A DNA stretch of 64,000 nucleotides from Thinopyrum elongatum (GCA_011799875.1 CM022302.1:376024569-376088568); one strand, 5' to 3'; counted from the stretch's first letter, positions 25,151 to 36,859 are shown. The notes: a model not told the origin generated them from the letters alone. A program made the numbers and translations.

Positions 25151-26895
25151 TGATGGAAATATGCCCTAGAGGCAATAATAAAGTTCTTATTATTATATTT
25201 CCTTATTCATGATAAAGGTTTATTATTCATGCGAGAATTGTATTGACCGGAAACATAAATACATGTGCGGATACATAAACAAATACCGTGTCCCTAGTGA
25301 GCCTCTACTAGACTAGCTCGCTGATCAAAAGATGGTTAAGGTTTCCTAACCACAGACATGAGTTGTCATTTGATAAAGGGATCACATCATTAGGAGAATG
25401 ATGTGATGGACAAGACCCATCCGTTAGCTTAGCATATGATCGTTCAGTTTATTGCTACTGCTTTCTTAAATGTCAAATACATGTTCCTTCGACCATGAGA
25501 TCATGCAACTCTCGGATACCGGAGGAATGCCTTGTGTGCTATCAAACGTCACAACGTAATTGAGTGATTATAAAGATGCTCTACAGGTATCTCCGAAGGT
25601 GTCTGTTGAGTTGGCATGGATCGAGATTGGGATTTGTCACTCCGTGTATCAGAGAGGTATCTCTGGGCCCTCTTGGTAATACACATCATAAGAAGCTTGC
25701 AAGCAAAGTGACTAAGGAGTTAGTTATGAGATGATGTATTACGGAACGAGTAAAGAGACTTGCTGGTAACGAGATTGAATTAGGTATGGAGATACCGACG
25801 ATCGAATCTCGGGCAAGTAACATACCGAGAGACAAAGGGAATTGTGTATGTTGTCATAACGGTTCGACCTATAAAGATCTTCGTAGAATATGTAGGAACC
25901 AATATGGGTATCCAGGTCCCGCTATTGGTTATTGATCGGAGAGGTGTCTCGGTCATGTCTACATCATTCTTGAACCCGTAGGGTCCGTATGTTTAACGTT
26001 CGTTGACGATATAGTATTATATGAGTTATGTGAATTGGTGACCGAATGTTGTTCGGAGTCCCGGATGAGATCACGGACATGACGAGGAGCTCCGGAATGG
26101 TCCGGAGGTAAAGATTGATATATATGGCAATGCTATTTGGACACCGGAAAGGTTTCGGGATGTACCGGGTAACCATCGGATCACCGGAAGGGGTTCCGGG
26201 AAGCCCCGGGAGGTTAATGGGCCATATGGGCCAATAGAGGGGAGCACACCAGCCCACAAGGGGCTGTCGCGCCCCTCCTCGGGCCGCAGCCCTTGGGGAG
26301 AAAAGGAAGGGGGGGAGTCGGCCTCCCCCTGCCTTCCTCTCCTCCACTTTCCTTTCGCCCCGAGCAAATAAGGAAGGGGGGCGCCATAGGGCAGGAGCCC
26401 AAGGGGGCCGGCGGCCACCCTTGGGGCGTCTCCTAGATGCCTCCCCTCCCCCCACCTATATATATATGATGGAGAGGGCGCCGCACAACCGAAGACAATC
26501 TCTTAGTAGTGTGCGGCGCCCCTCTCCACAGTTTCATCCTCCGTCCAGTTTTTCCGCAGTGCACGGCAAAGCCCCGCGGGAACAAGTTCACCATCACCGT
26601 CACCACACCGTCATGCTGCCGGAACTCATCTACTACTTCGCCCGTCTTGCTGGATCAAGAAGGCGAGGACGTCATCGAGTTGAACGTGTGCTGAATGCGG
26701 AGGTGCCGTACGCTCGGTACTTGATCGGTTGGATCGGGAAGGTGTTCGACTACATCAACCGCGTTGATAAACGCTTCCGCTTAAAGGTCTACGAGGGTAC
26801 GTAGACAAACTTTCCCCTCTCGTAGCTATGCATCTCCATCGATAGATCTTGCGTGTGCGTAGAAAATTTTATTTTCCATGCAACGTTCCCCAACA
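25151..26895 (+). repeat. Angela-type 3' LTR (1745 bp)
   Basis: Matches 4723-6470 with scattered substitutions and small indels. It ends CCCCAACA and is followed by the GCCAG duplication at 26896-26900. Confidence 0.95.
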
Positions 26896-26900
26896 GCCAG
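26896..26900. repeat. Target site duplication GCCAG, right copy
   Basis: Matches 4718-4722 exactly. Confidence 0.93.
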
Positions 26901-27150
26901 GTCTTCTCCCGAACCTTCTAGGGTCTCTTCTGGTCCAGAAAAAATTAATCCAAAGTTTCTTCCCCATTTGGACTCGGTTTGATATTGATTTCTTGAAAAG
27001 CCAAAAACAAGCAATAACAGCAACTGGCACTAGGCACTAGGTTAATAGGTTAGTCTTAAAAATGATACATAATTGCACATAAAACATCCAAGATTGATAC
27101 TATAATAGCATGAAACAATCAAAAATTATAGATACGTTGGACACGTATCA
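26901..27150 (-). repeat. Athila-type 5' LTR, distal 250 bp
   Basis: Continuation of the LTR at 3464-4722 beyond the Angela insertion. The edge at 27150 (ACGTATCA) is the minus-strand LTR start, preceded inside by the GATACGTTGGACACGTATC imperfect palindrome common to Triticeae Athila-type LTRs. Confidence 0.8.
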
Positions 27151-27674
27151 ATGCCCCGAAAGGCATCCCTTCTTTCCTCTCCAATCTATCGGTAATATTA
27201 CTCGGAGCTATATTTTTATTCGTCGTGTGATATGTGTTTTGCTTAGAGCGTTGTGTGCTATAGTTTAATTTTGTTTGCTTAATTGCCACAATCATTGTTT
27301 GCTGGACACACCTATTGAGAGAGACACACATTCATGATGATTTGTTAGAATGCTCTTTATGCCTCACTTACATCTTTTGAGTTAAGGCAATTTGCTCATA
27401 TGCTTTACTTGTATCTTTAGAGCATGGCGATACTTATATTTTATAGAAATCATTTGAACTCTCATGCTTCACTTATATATATATTTTTTATAGTTAAATA
27501 GGAAGTGGTAATTTGCACGAGCTATATGTCTAGTCTAAAAATGATAGGTATACAAGAGTGATATAATAAAAAACCTTTCATGTAGATCGATGAATGCGAA
27601 GTGTATGATCAACGATATTGAAGTTATAATATGGAAGCTTACTAGTTAATAAACATTAGTTAGTAAGAATATGG

Positions 27675-28688
27675 CGGCTGCTAGGCGGCAGCTGGATGTA
27701 GGAGCAAAAATAACAACCGCCTTCTCAGTCGTCCAATGAGCGCGCAATTGACCGTCTGATCCCTTCTTTCTCCCCCCGCACACTGCCGTCATCGCGCATA
27801 CAACAGGCAGCAGCACACACCCTCTTTCTCACTGCACATCCTCTCACCTTGCCTGTCGTCGTACATCATTGTCGATGAGCACATGCTCACGGCATCGTCC
27901 GCAACAAGCAGCATTACCTCACAGCAACCGATGCTTCCGGCGAGTGGCCTCACAGCAACCGATGCTTCCGGCGAGTGGCCTCGCAGCACCGGTGCTCCCG
28001 CCGGCGAGCGACCTCGCAACAACCGTGCTTCCAGCAAGCGGCCTCATAGCACCTGTGCTCCCACGGACAAGCGGCCTCGCAGCAACCGATGCTCCCGGCG
28101 AGCGGCCTCGCAGCACCGGCGCTCTCGCCGGCGAGCGACCTCGCAGCAACCGATGCTTCCGGCGAGCGGCCTCGCAGCAACTGATGCTACCGCCGGCGAC
28201 CGACCTTGTAGAAGTCGATGCTTCCAGCGAGCGGCCTTGCAGGAGCTGATGCTTCCAGCGTTCCTTCACCGTGCCCGCCGCTGGACTTGCAAGCTTCTTC
28301 AGACGCCATTGCAGCATTGCCAGCTCGTCGGAGTGCTGCTTGAAGCTGACAGCAATGTTGTAGCCCTCGCAAACATGCAATGGGCAGTGCTCCATGCAGC
28401 AGTAGTCGCGGACTCGCAGCTCCGCCATACCCCTTGTCTCGCAGCAGCAACATCGGCCATATGGATTATGGGATTCCTTCTCCAGCGAGGCGTAGAAGGA
28501 GAGAGAGACAGGGAGGAGGAAGACACACGGGACATCGAAGATGCGATAGAAAATGAGTGGAGGAGGTTCTTTGGGTGAAGATAAGGCAAAAGGGAGATAA
28601 GCGGTAGATGGCCCCACTCAACACGTGTCGCACACACAGGACGGCTGTTGTTTTGGTGTTTACATCCGGGTGTTTCTAATTGTTTTCC
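27675..28688. mobile_element. Candidate non-autonomous Mutator-like element (1.0 kb)
   Basis: The 11-bp direct repeat TAAGAATATGG flanks the segment (27664-27674 and 28689-28699). Mutator elements make 9-11 bp duplications. Inside are imperfect inverted ends: 27694-27721 pairs with 28640-28667 at about 20 of 28 positions by eye. The interior is GC-rich, with a minisatellite and no transposase. Superfamily is inferred from duplication length and inverted ends. Confidence 0.5.
27917..28262 (+). repeat. Minisatellite, about 11 units of 30-34 bp
   Basis: Tandem units of the form CCTCGCAGCAACCGATGCTT plus CCGGCGAGCGG, with alternation between a 31-bp and a 33-bp form. Because units are not a multiple of three on average, the long open frames across it (27883-28578 plus, 27919-28617 minus) are probably by-products of composition. 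Confidence 0.85.
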
Positions 28689-29050
28689 TAAGAATATGGG
28701 TTTTAAGGTTTGTGATTCACTATTTCATTAAAGTGTCGGTCGTGGCATGACCAGGACGTTGGAGTGCATTGTATCCCTGATTGATATCCTTTGTGTTGTT
28801 CGGGCCGGGGGCGCGTGATGGTTAACTCCTCCCAACCTCCTCCCTAGGGTCATGTGGGTAGTACTTTGCTTCAAGGGCTAATAAACTTTCATAGTAAATA
28901 TTTGAGTTCTTTATGACTAATGTGAGTTTGTGGATTATAAGCACTTCCACCTATCCATATTTTGTTAGCCTCTTCGGTACTGTGCATTGCCCGTTCTCAC
29001 TTCGAGACTTGGTGCAAACTTCAACTTGGTGAGTTTACACACTTTGTTCT

Positions 29051-29715
29051 TAAATCTCAAAAATACCATACCCACCAAAAAATCATTAAGGCACAACAAG
29101 ATAGTGGGTAGCTGATTACTAGAGGTTGCAAATGAGGCACAAAGAAAATAAACATGATTACACGGGGCTTATGCCCTGCCTAAAAGGCATGACAAAGATA
29201 AGAAAGGAAAACCTAAAAAAGAAGGGGAAGGCTAGCAGCCGGAGCCAACCGAACCCTCAGGAAGTTGAACCTGTACCATCGTGGCTTGGTGAGGCGAGCC
29301 AGGTGCGACGATGAAGGGCCTAACTAGCCAAGACCACACCTCAGAACACTGGCGTCCTGTACACGTCATCAAAAGGCAGTACAAAGTCAAGCGACACTAT
29401 GGACACAACCCAACCAAAGCCAGAAACCAAGAAGACACCCCACATATTTGAGTCATCTTCACAACACCAAACACAAGGACTAGGGTGGAAATATGTGGAC
29501 ACCAAGCACACGAGAACGCCGATAAGCATCACCGATTTGGTCAAAGGGCATTGAATAACTGAGAATGAACTTTAACACAACCGAGACCAAGTTTCACAAT
29601 GGTGCGGCCACCAATGTCGAAGGCAATGTACCGCCAAGTTGCCAAGGCCACCCCATGACAACCATGCACCGACATCCGACCCACCTGAACACAAGTTGTG
29701 GGGGATGGGTGGGGG
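29051..29715. other. Unassigned sequence left of the CACTA element
   Basis: No gene seen. It continues after the CACTA element from 42584, since both sides abut the GGG duplication. The style on both sides vaguely recalls antisense LINE 3' sequence, but I cannot support that from a motif. Confidence 0.3.
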
Positions 29716-29759
29716 CACTAGTAGAAAAAAGGGCTTTGGTTGAGGCCTGGGTAAGGGCA

Positions 29760-30010
29760 TTAATCACGGTTCACTCACGAACCGGGACCAAAGGGGGCAT
29801 CAGTCCCGGTTCATGAGGCCAGGGGGCCGGCCGGGCCTCGGGGGCCATTTGTCCCGGTTCATCTGACCCCTTTGGTCCCGGTTCCAGACACAAACCGGGA
29901 CCAATGGGCTTCGCTCCTGGCCCACAACCTTTCGTCCCGGTTGGTGGCTGGAACCGGGACCAAATGTGTTCCTTTAGTCCCGGTTTTAGCCACCAACCGG
30001 GACGAAAGAG
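29760..30010. repeat. Left subterminal repeats of CACTA element
   Basis: Multiple copies of a motif around GGTCCCGGTT and its complement AACCGGGACC, often arranged as short hairpins. In CACTA elements such arrays bind the element-encoded protein and bring the ends together. Confidence 0.85.
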
Positions 30011-30401
30011 AGGCCTATACATACCCCCTGCCCGCGAGCAGAGCAGTGCACTGCTCTATTTTTTTGGCCGGCCGTGGGAGAGCTTTGTGGTGCTCTAGCT
30101 CACCTCCTATGCACATGAGGTGCTCGATGAAATGCCCGAGCCACACTTAAGCTTTCTCCTCTCGAAGCTCCTTGTCCAAACTCCATTTTCCTCAAGATTT
30201 GTCTAGGTTTGGCGGTCCGTCCTGTCTTGTCCCCGTCCTCATCGCCGTCGATCGCCCGCGCCGATCTTGTCACCGGCACCACCGTGGTGAGCCTCTTGTT
30301 CTTATCTTCTTTCTAAAAGAAAAAATTTCTTACTTGTATGATTTAGATTGATACTTGTATAATTTTCTTACTTTTATTATTGTTTGTTATTATATAGTGT
30401 G

Positions 30402-30846
30402 ATGGTTTTGGTATCCGCCCCCGTCGGCCCTCGTCCTGTCTATGATTCGGATGTGGTATATATTATCTTTTATAACTATTTGTTTCATTTAGTGTTTATG
30501 ACAATTATGCCGACCAACGTGACATAGATGTTTTATCTAGGAGGTATGTGAACCAGAAATTCCAACCGACCCTCTTGTCGAGAGGTTAAATTTAGTTGAA
30601 AAAGAAAATGATTACTTGAAGAAAAAATTGAAAAGAATTGAGGAGGAGAAGATGGCATTGGAGTTGCATGTTGCGGATATCGTCGATGATCACAAGATCA
30701 AGATGGATAAAATGCTCTTGAAGATTAGAAAGATTAAAAAATATGCCATTCATACTGAGGCTTGGTATCATTATGCCGTTGGATCAATTGTTACCTTAGT
30801 TGTGATTATGATCGCATTTGTTGTTGCATTGAAATGGTTTAATTAG
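30402..30846 (+). CDS. Small coiled-coil protein with C-terminal membrane segment, two exons (CACTA-encoded)
   Basis: Exon 1 is 30402-30455 (18 codons, MVLVSAPVGP start) ending before GTATAT; exon 2 is 30541-30846 after CTAG, giving about 119 residues in one frame. After a short N-terminus comes a charged helical stretch (PLVERLNLVEKE, then Lys/Glu-rich) likely to form a coiled coil. A hydrophobic segment of about 20 residues near the C-terminus (IVTLVVIMIAFVV and flanks) suggests a tail-anchored membrane protein. The frame is intact while both neighbouring transposon genes are broken. I do not know its function. Exon joining is inferred from splice sites and frame agreement. Confidence 0.6.
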
Positions 30847-31042
30847 ATGCTCTAGAGAGCTATATGTTGTTCAATGAGAACTATGTATGAACTTTATGTA
30901 TTTATTTTTTCAGTAATATCATTTGATCACTACTGTACTTTGGTTTTAATGTGATGATGAACTTCTATTAATTTGGTCACTTCTCTATTCATGATGTTCT
31001 GTAATGGTTTTTGCCACACTTAATTATATATAATGCACGCAG

Positions 31043-34000
31043 ATGAACAGGCAATGGATATACGGTGACAGATGCACCTTCGAGTACATTAAGGGCGTGC
31101 ATAATTTTCTCGAAGTGGCTGAGGCAAACAAGCAGAATGGTTTTATGTGTTGTCCATGCCCTATCTGTGGGAATACGAAGTCTTACTCTGACACGAAAAC
31201 CCTTCACATCCACCTGCTTGAGAAGGGTTTCATGCCACACTATAATGTTTGGACCAAGCATGGAGAAAGAGGGGTTATGATGGAAGACAACGAAGAAGAA
31301 GAGGATGATGACAACTATGTGCCCCCTGAATACGGTGATGCTACAACGGGGGAAGCTGAAGATCAAGAGGAACCAGACGATGTACCCGATGATGATCTTC
31401 GCCGGGTCATTGTTGATGCAAAGAGACAATGCGAAAGTGAAAAGGAGAAGTTGAAGTTCGATCGCATGTTAGAGGATCACAAAAAAGGGTTGTACCCCAA
31501 TTGCGAAGATGGCAACACAGAGCTCGGTACCACACTGGAATTGCTGCAATGGAAGACAGACAATGGTGTATCTGACAATGGATTTGAGAAGCTACTAAAA
31601 ATATTGAAGAAGAAGCTTCCCAAGGATAACGAATTGCCCGACAGTACGTACAGAGCAAAGAAGGTTCTATGCCCTCTAGGATTGGAGGTGCAGAAGATAC
31701 ATGCATGCCCTAATGACTGCATCCTCTACCACGGTGCGTACGAGGATTTGAACGCATGCCCCGTATGTGGTGCATTGCGGTATAAGATCAGACGATATGA
31801 CCCTGGCGATGTTGACGGCGAGTGCCCCAGGAAGAGGGTTCCTGCCAAGGTGATGTGGTATGCTCCTATAATACCACGGTTGAAATGTCTGTTCAGAAAC
31901 AAAGAGCATGCCAAGTTGATGCGATGGCACCAAGACGACCGTAAGAAAGACGGGAAGTTGAGGGCACCCGCTGACGGGTCGCAGTGGAGAAAAATCGAGA
32001 GAAAGTGGGGGGACTTTGCAGGTGACGCAAGGAACATATGGTTTGGTTTAAGCGCGGATGGCATTAATCCTTTTGGGGAGCAGAGCAGCAATCCTAGCAC
32101 CTGGCCCGTGATGTATATATAACCTTCCTCCTTGGCTGTGCATGAAGCGGAAGTTCATTATGATGCCAGTGCTCATCCAAGGCCCTAAGCAACCCGGCAA
32201 CAACATTGATGTGTACCTAAGGCCATTAGTTGAAGAACTTTTACAGCTGTGGAATGGAAAAGGTGTACGTGTGTGGGATGAGCACGACGAGCAGGAATTT
32301 GACCTACATGTGTTGCTGTTTGTAACCATCAATGATTGGCCTGCTCTCAGTAACCTTTCAGGATAGACAAACAAGGGATACCACGCATGCACGCACTGTT
32401 TAGATGACACCGAAAGTATATATTTGGACAAATGCAGGAAGAATGTGTACCTGGGGCATCATCGATTTCTTCCGACAAACCATCAATGTCGAAAGAAAGG
32501 CAAGCATTTCAAAGGCAAGGCAGATCACCGGAAGAAGCCCGCCGTCCGTACTGGTGATCACATACTTGCTATGGTCAATGATTTACAAGTAATATTTGGA
32601 AAGGGTCCCGGCGGACTATCTGTTCCGAATGACGCTGAGGGACGCGCACCCATGTGGAAGAAGAAATCTATATTTTGGGACCTACCCTACTGGAAAGACC
32701 TAGAGGTCCGCTCTGCAATCGATGTGATGCACATGACGAAGAATCTTTGCGTGAACCTACTAGGCTTCTTGGGCGTGTATGGGAAGACAAAAGATACACC
32801 GGAGGCACGGGAGGACCAGCAACGTGTGCACGAAAAAGACGGCATGCCTCCAAAGCAGTATGAAGGTCCTGCCAGCTACGCTCTTACCAAAGAAGAGAAG
32901 GAAATCTTCTTTGAATGCCTGCTCAGTATGAAGGTCCCGTCTGGCTTCTCGTCGAATATAAAGGGAATAATAAATATGGCAGAGAAAAAGTTTCAGAACC
33001 TAAAGTCTCATGACTGCCACGTGATTATGACGCAACTGCTTCCGGTTGCATTGAGGGGGCTTCTACCAGAAAACGTTCGATTAGCCATTGTGAAGCTATG
33101 TGCATTCCTCAATGCAATCTCTCAAAAGGTGATCGATCCAGAAATCCTACCAAAGTTAAGGAGTGATATGGCGCAATGTCTTGTCAGTTTCGAGCTGGTG
33201 TTCCCACCATCCTTCTTCAATATCATGACGCACGTCCTAGTTCATCTAGTCGACGAGATTGCCATTCTGGGCCCTGTATTTCTACACAATATGTTCCCCT
33301 TTGAGAGGTTCATGGGAGTCTTAAAGAAATATGTTCGTAACCGTGCTAGGCCAGAAGGAAGCATCTCCACGGGCCATCAAACAAAGGAGGTCATTGGGTT
33401 TTGTGTTGACTTCATTCCTGACCTTAAGAAGATTGGTCTCCCTCAATCACGGTATGAGGGGAGACTGACTGGAAAAGGCACGCTAGGAGCAGACTCAATA
33501 ATATGTAGGGACGGGCATTCTTGGTCTCAAGCACACTACACAGTTCTACAGAATTCTACCTTGGTGACCCCGTATATCAATGAAGACAAGAATATTCTGC
33601 GCTCCAAACATCCGGAGCAGTGTGACGACTGGATTACATGTGAACACATCAGGACTTTTGGCAATTGGTTGCAAACACCTCTCATGGGTGACAACACTAT
33701 TTCTGATGAGCTGTACTCGTTGGCCAGGGGACCATCTTCGACTGTATTGACTTACAAAGGGTACGAGATAAATGGGAATACATTTTACACGATCGCCCAA
33801 GATCAAAAGAGCACCAACCAAAACAGTGGTGTCCGCTTTGATGCAGCAACCAAGAGGGGAAAGGACACATATTATGGTTACATAGTGGACATATGGGAAC
33901 TTGACTATGGACATGATTTTAAGGTCCCTTTGTTTCAGTGCAAATGGGTCAATCTGTCAGGAGGCGGGGTACAGGTAGACCCATAGTACGGAATGACAAC

Positions 34001-34337
34001 AGTGGATCTGAACAATCTTGGGTACACAGACGAACCATTCGTCCTAGCCAATGATGTGGCGCAGGTTTTCTATGTGAAGGACATGTCTACAAAACCGAGA
34101 AAAAGAAAAGATAAGGAAGCGAATACATCATACGATGAGCCAAAGCGCCACATAGTTCTTTCAGGAAAAAGAGACATCGTGGGAGTGGAGGGCAAGACAG
34201 ACATGTCTGAAAATTATGAAAAGTTTCATGAAATTCCTCCCTTCAAAGTCAAGGCTGACCCAAGCACCCTGTTAAACGATGAAGATTATCCATGGTTACG
34301 GCGCAATAAGCAAAGGACACAAGCGAAGAAAAAGTGA
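31043..34337 (+). pseudogene. tnpD: CACTA transposase (TNP2/Transposase_21 family), frameshifted and with two stops
   Basis: Starts at ATG 31043 directly after an acceptor-like GCACGCAG. The N-terminal transposase-associated region has a zinc-binding CPCPICGN at residues 38-44 and an IHLLEKGF segment, followed by an acidic linker. The TNP2 core follows, including AIDVMHMTKNL near 32720. Then come a DUF4218-type region (HNMFPFERFMGVLKKYVRNRA, 33290-33350) and a DUF4216-type region (33770-33960), ending in a basic tail at 34337. A small deletion near 32110 shifts the frame, and TAG stops lie at 32364-32366 and 33984-33986. The intact family enzyme would bind the ends and cut and paste the element; this copy cannot make it whole. 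Confidence 0.9.
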
Positions 34338-34407
34338 AGACTTTCTCTCCACAACTATTATGATTATGCCTTTGATCTAGAATATCACTGCAGTTACATG
34401 TCAAGAA

Positions 34408-35300
34408 ATGAAGTCCCTTGGTAACAGATGAGTTTTCGTCCGAAACCCTGATACTTCGAAAGAGATTGTCCATTTTGTACACGAAGTGCATCCAGTTTTT
34501 GCCGTTACCCTCTCAACTTTTTAGAACATGCTATGTGGGTGAAATGAAGATACCATGCCAACTTTCAACCTTTTCAGAGTTCATTTGTAGTGCTTTTCAA
34601 TTTCAGGGTCATTTAGCTTTAAAAAATCAGTAAATGCATGAAAAATACCAAATGAAGTCAGAAAGGGTTGCAAATTGATGATGTGGCTTTGAATGGTTCA
34701 TTTTGAACACACAAAAAGTCTGGAGTTCAAATAAGTTCAAAAAAAATGAAATACCTTTGTAACAGATGAGTTTTCGTCCGAAACCCTGATACTTCGAAAG
34801 AGATTGTCCGTTTTGTACACAAAGTGCATCCAGCTTTTGCCGTAACCCTCTAAACTTTTTAGCACATGCTATGTGGGTGAAATGATGATACCATGCCAAC
34901 TTTCAATCTTTTCAGAGCTCATTTGTAGTGCTTTTCAATTTCAGGGTCATTTAGCTCAAAAAAATCAGTAAATGCATGAAAATTACCAAATGAAGTCAGA
35001 AAGGGTTGAAAATTGATGATGTGGCTTTGAATGGTGCATTTTGAACACACAAAAAGTCTGGAGTTCAAATAAGTTCAAAAAAATGAAATCCCTTTCTAAC
35101 AGATGAGTTTTCGTATGAAACCCTGATACTTCGAAAGAGATTGTCCATTTTGTACACGAAGTGCATCCAGCTTTTTCCGTAACCCTCTCAACTTTTTAGC
35201 ACATGCTATGTGGGTGAAATGATGATACATCGCCAACTTTCAACCTTTTCAGAGTTCATTTGAAGTGCTTTTCAATTTCAGGGTCATTTAGCTCAAAGAA
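34408..35300. repeat. Tandem repeat, about 2.6 units of 337-338 bp
   Basis: The landmark GTAACAGATGAGTTTTCG recurs at 34421, 34759 and 35096 (as CTAACAGATG). Whole units are alike over their length and the third is cut short near 35290. It lies directly downstream of the transposase. Confidence 0.9.
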
Positions 35301-36190
35301 TGAACTAATAGCAAAAAGAATGAACTAGAAAACTTTTATGAAACTCTAATAGCAAAAAGAATGAACTAAAAATAATCAATTAAAATATTCTGTTATGATC
35401 AACTAAACACAAAACTATTAATATTCTTTAATAGCCAAAAGAATCAACTAAAAAGCTTTTAATAAACTCTAATAGCAAAGGAATCAACTAAAAAGATTTT
35501 ATAAACCTCTAGTATTTTTGAAACTTAAATGTTTATAAAATTTATGCAACTAAAATTATCAAAGTATTTTTTGTTCAAAACATTAATAGCAAAAAGAATT
35601 TTCATAAAGAATTTTTTTGTTAGAAACTTTAATAGCAAACTAAAATAACAAAATCTGTTTTTGATTTAAAACAGACATTTAAAATAATCTAAAAATTACC
35701 AAATTGAATATATGATAAAACACAGTAAATATAGTAATATTAAATAGCAGGAAAAAGAATCACTCAAAAATCTATTTTTATAGTAAAGTTATTCACAAAC
35801 TAGTGATTCACACAAATTTTAAAAAATTCAAATTTAAACTATTCAAATTTGAAAACTAATGGCACTAACAAAAAGTTTATATTTTTTGTGACCTAAAAGC
35901 AAAAAAGAATCACTGAAAAACTGTAAGTATTTAGTAAGTACAAACAAAAGAAAATAAATAAAGCATCAAAGAAAACAAAAAATCTGGAAAAAAATTAAAA
36001 AAAATGCCGCCTACTGGGCCACCACGGCCTGAATACGACTAGAAACCCATTGGGCCAGGATTCAGGCCTGTAGCAGGCCCAGTAGGCCCACAGGCAGAGG
36101 AGTGTGCGATTAGGCCCGTAAGCCTGCAGTTGAGAGGAGCTCGAGAGGGTCAGCGCAGCAGCGCTTATAAACAACTCTCGAGCCCTCTCA
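35301..36190. other. AT-rich spacer between CACTA genes
   Basis: The first 700 bp are A/T-rich with repeated AATAGCAAAAAGAAT-type words, then a more balanced stretch from 36000. No coding sequence seen. Confidence 0.6.
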
Positions 36191-36224
36191 GCTAGCGAGG
36201 TGGGACTAAACTTTTGGCCCCGGG

Positions 36225-36475
36225 CAGCACCCCCCTTTCGTCCCGGTTGGTGGCACCAACCGGGACCAATACCCACCTTTGGTCCCGGTTGGTGGAACGA
36301 ACCGGGACCAATACCCACCTTTGGTCCTGGTTGGTGGAACCAACCGGGACCAAAGGTCTCTGCCTCCCGCCCTTTGGGCTGACGAAAAGAGACCTTTGGT
36401 CCCGATTGGTGGCACAAACCGGGACTAAAGGTGGGCATTGGTCCCGGTTGGTGCCACGAACCGGGACCAAAGGTG
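36225..36475. repeat. Internal array of CACTA subterminal-type repeats
   Basis: Six or more copies of the GGTCCCGGTTGGTGG / CCAACCGGGACC hairpin motif, the same unit as at the element's ends, lying in the middle of the element just before a TATA-like TATATAAG (36481-36488). Confidence 0.85.
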
Positions 36476-36479
36476 GTTG

Positions 36480-36490
36480 CTATATAAGCC
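36480..36490 (+). promoter_or_regulatory. Candidate promoter of the second CACTA gene
   Basis: TATATAAGCC follows the internal repeat array. A CT-rich and GCC-rich stretch (36500-36860) like a grass 5' untranslated region follows. The start of transcription is inferred only. Confidence 0.4.
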
Positions 36491-36859
36491 AACACTTGGG
36501 ATTTTTCCTCAGTTTCTCCCATCGCCGTGCCCTGCCTCCTCGACGCCGTCGCCGTCGACGCCCTCGCCCTGCCCTGCCCCGACGCGCCGCCCTCCTCTTG
36601 CCGTTTCGACCGGCCCGAAAGCCTCCCCGCGCTCGACCTCGTCGCCTCTGCCCGCTCGTTTGGACGGGGAAGCACCACGCCGGCGCCCGCGACCCCTTCT
36701 TCCCCGACGCCGTCTGTCACTGCCGTCACCGATTCCGGCAACCTCGAGCCCTCCCCGAGCCCGCTGCCGTTCCTTACGACCGCGCTGTGAGCCCCTGCCT
36801 CCTCCCCTTTCCTTCTCATCGCCGTCCCCGCACACCACCCGTAAGCGCCGCCGCCAACC

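Larger units (their letters stand above)
4723..26895 (+). mobile_element. Angela/WIS/BARE-1-type Copia retrotransposon, interrupted
   Basis: Complete but inactivated Copia element bounded by LTRs at 4723-6470 and 25151-26895 and flanked by GCCAG. The LTR start TGATGGAAATATGCCCTAGA is diagnostic for the BARE-1/WIS/Angela group (usual start TGTTGG). Internal order is primer site, long leader, gag, protease, integrase, reverse transcriptase, RNase H, polypurine tract, as in Copia. A Tekay-type Gypsy element (8576-22027) is inserted between the gag zinc knuckle and the protease. In the first 330 bases of the two LTRs I count roughly 14 differences by eye, so the insertion is not recent. Confidence 0.95.
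27151..29050 (+). mobile_element. Older Athila-type fragment in opposite orientation (3' internal region)
   Basis: 27151 to about 27570 aligns well, in inverted orientation, with about 520 down to 115, the non-coding 3' internal part of the minus-strand Athila element. For example, both contain ATGCCCCG-AAGGCATCCC followed by CTATCGGTAATATTAC. Downstream, 28830-29030 (TAGCCTCTTCGGTACTGTGCATTG and surroundings) is recalled as a later piece of the same internal region. I infer one old plus-strand fragment broken by a small DNA transposon at 27675-28688. No coding domain is visible. Confidence 0.65.

Noticed and set aside
27883..28617. Open frames of about 230 codons on both strands
   Set aside because: They run through a minisatellite whose units are not multiples of three. 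Both strands are open, so composition explains them.
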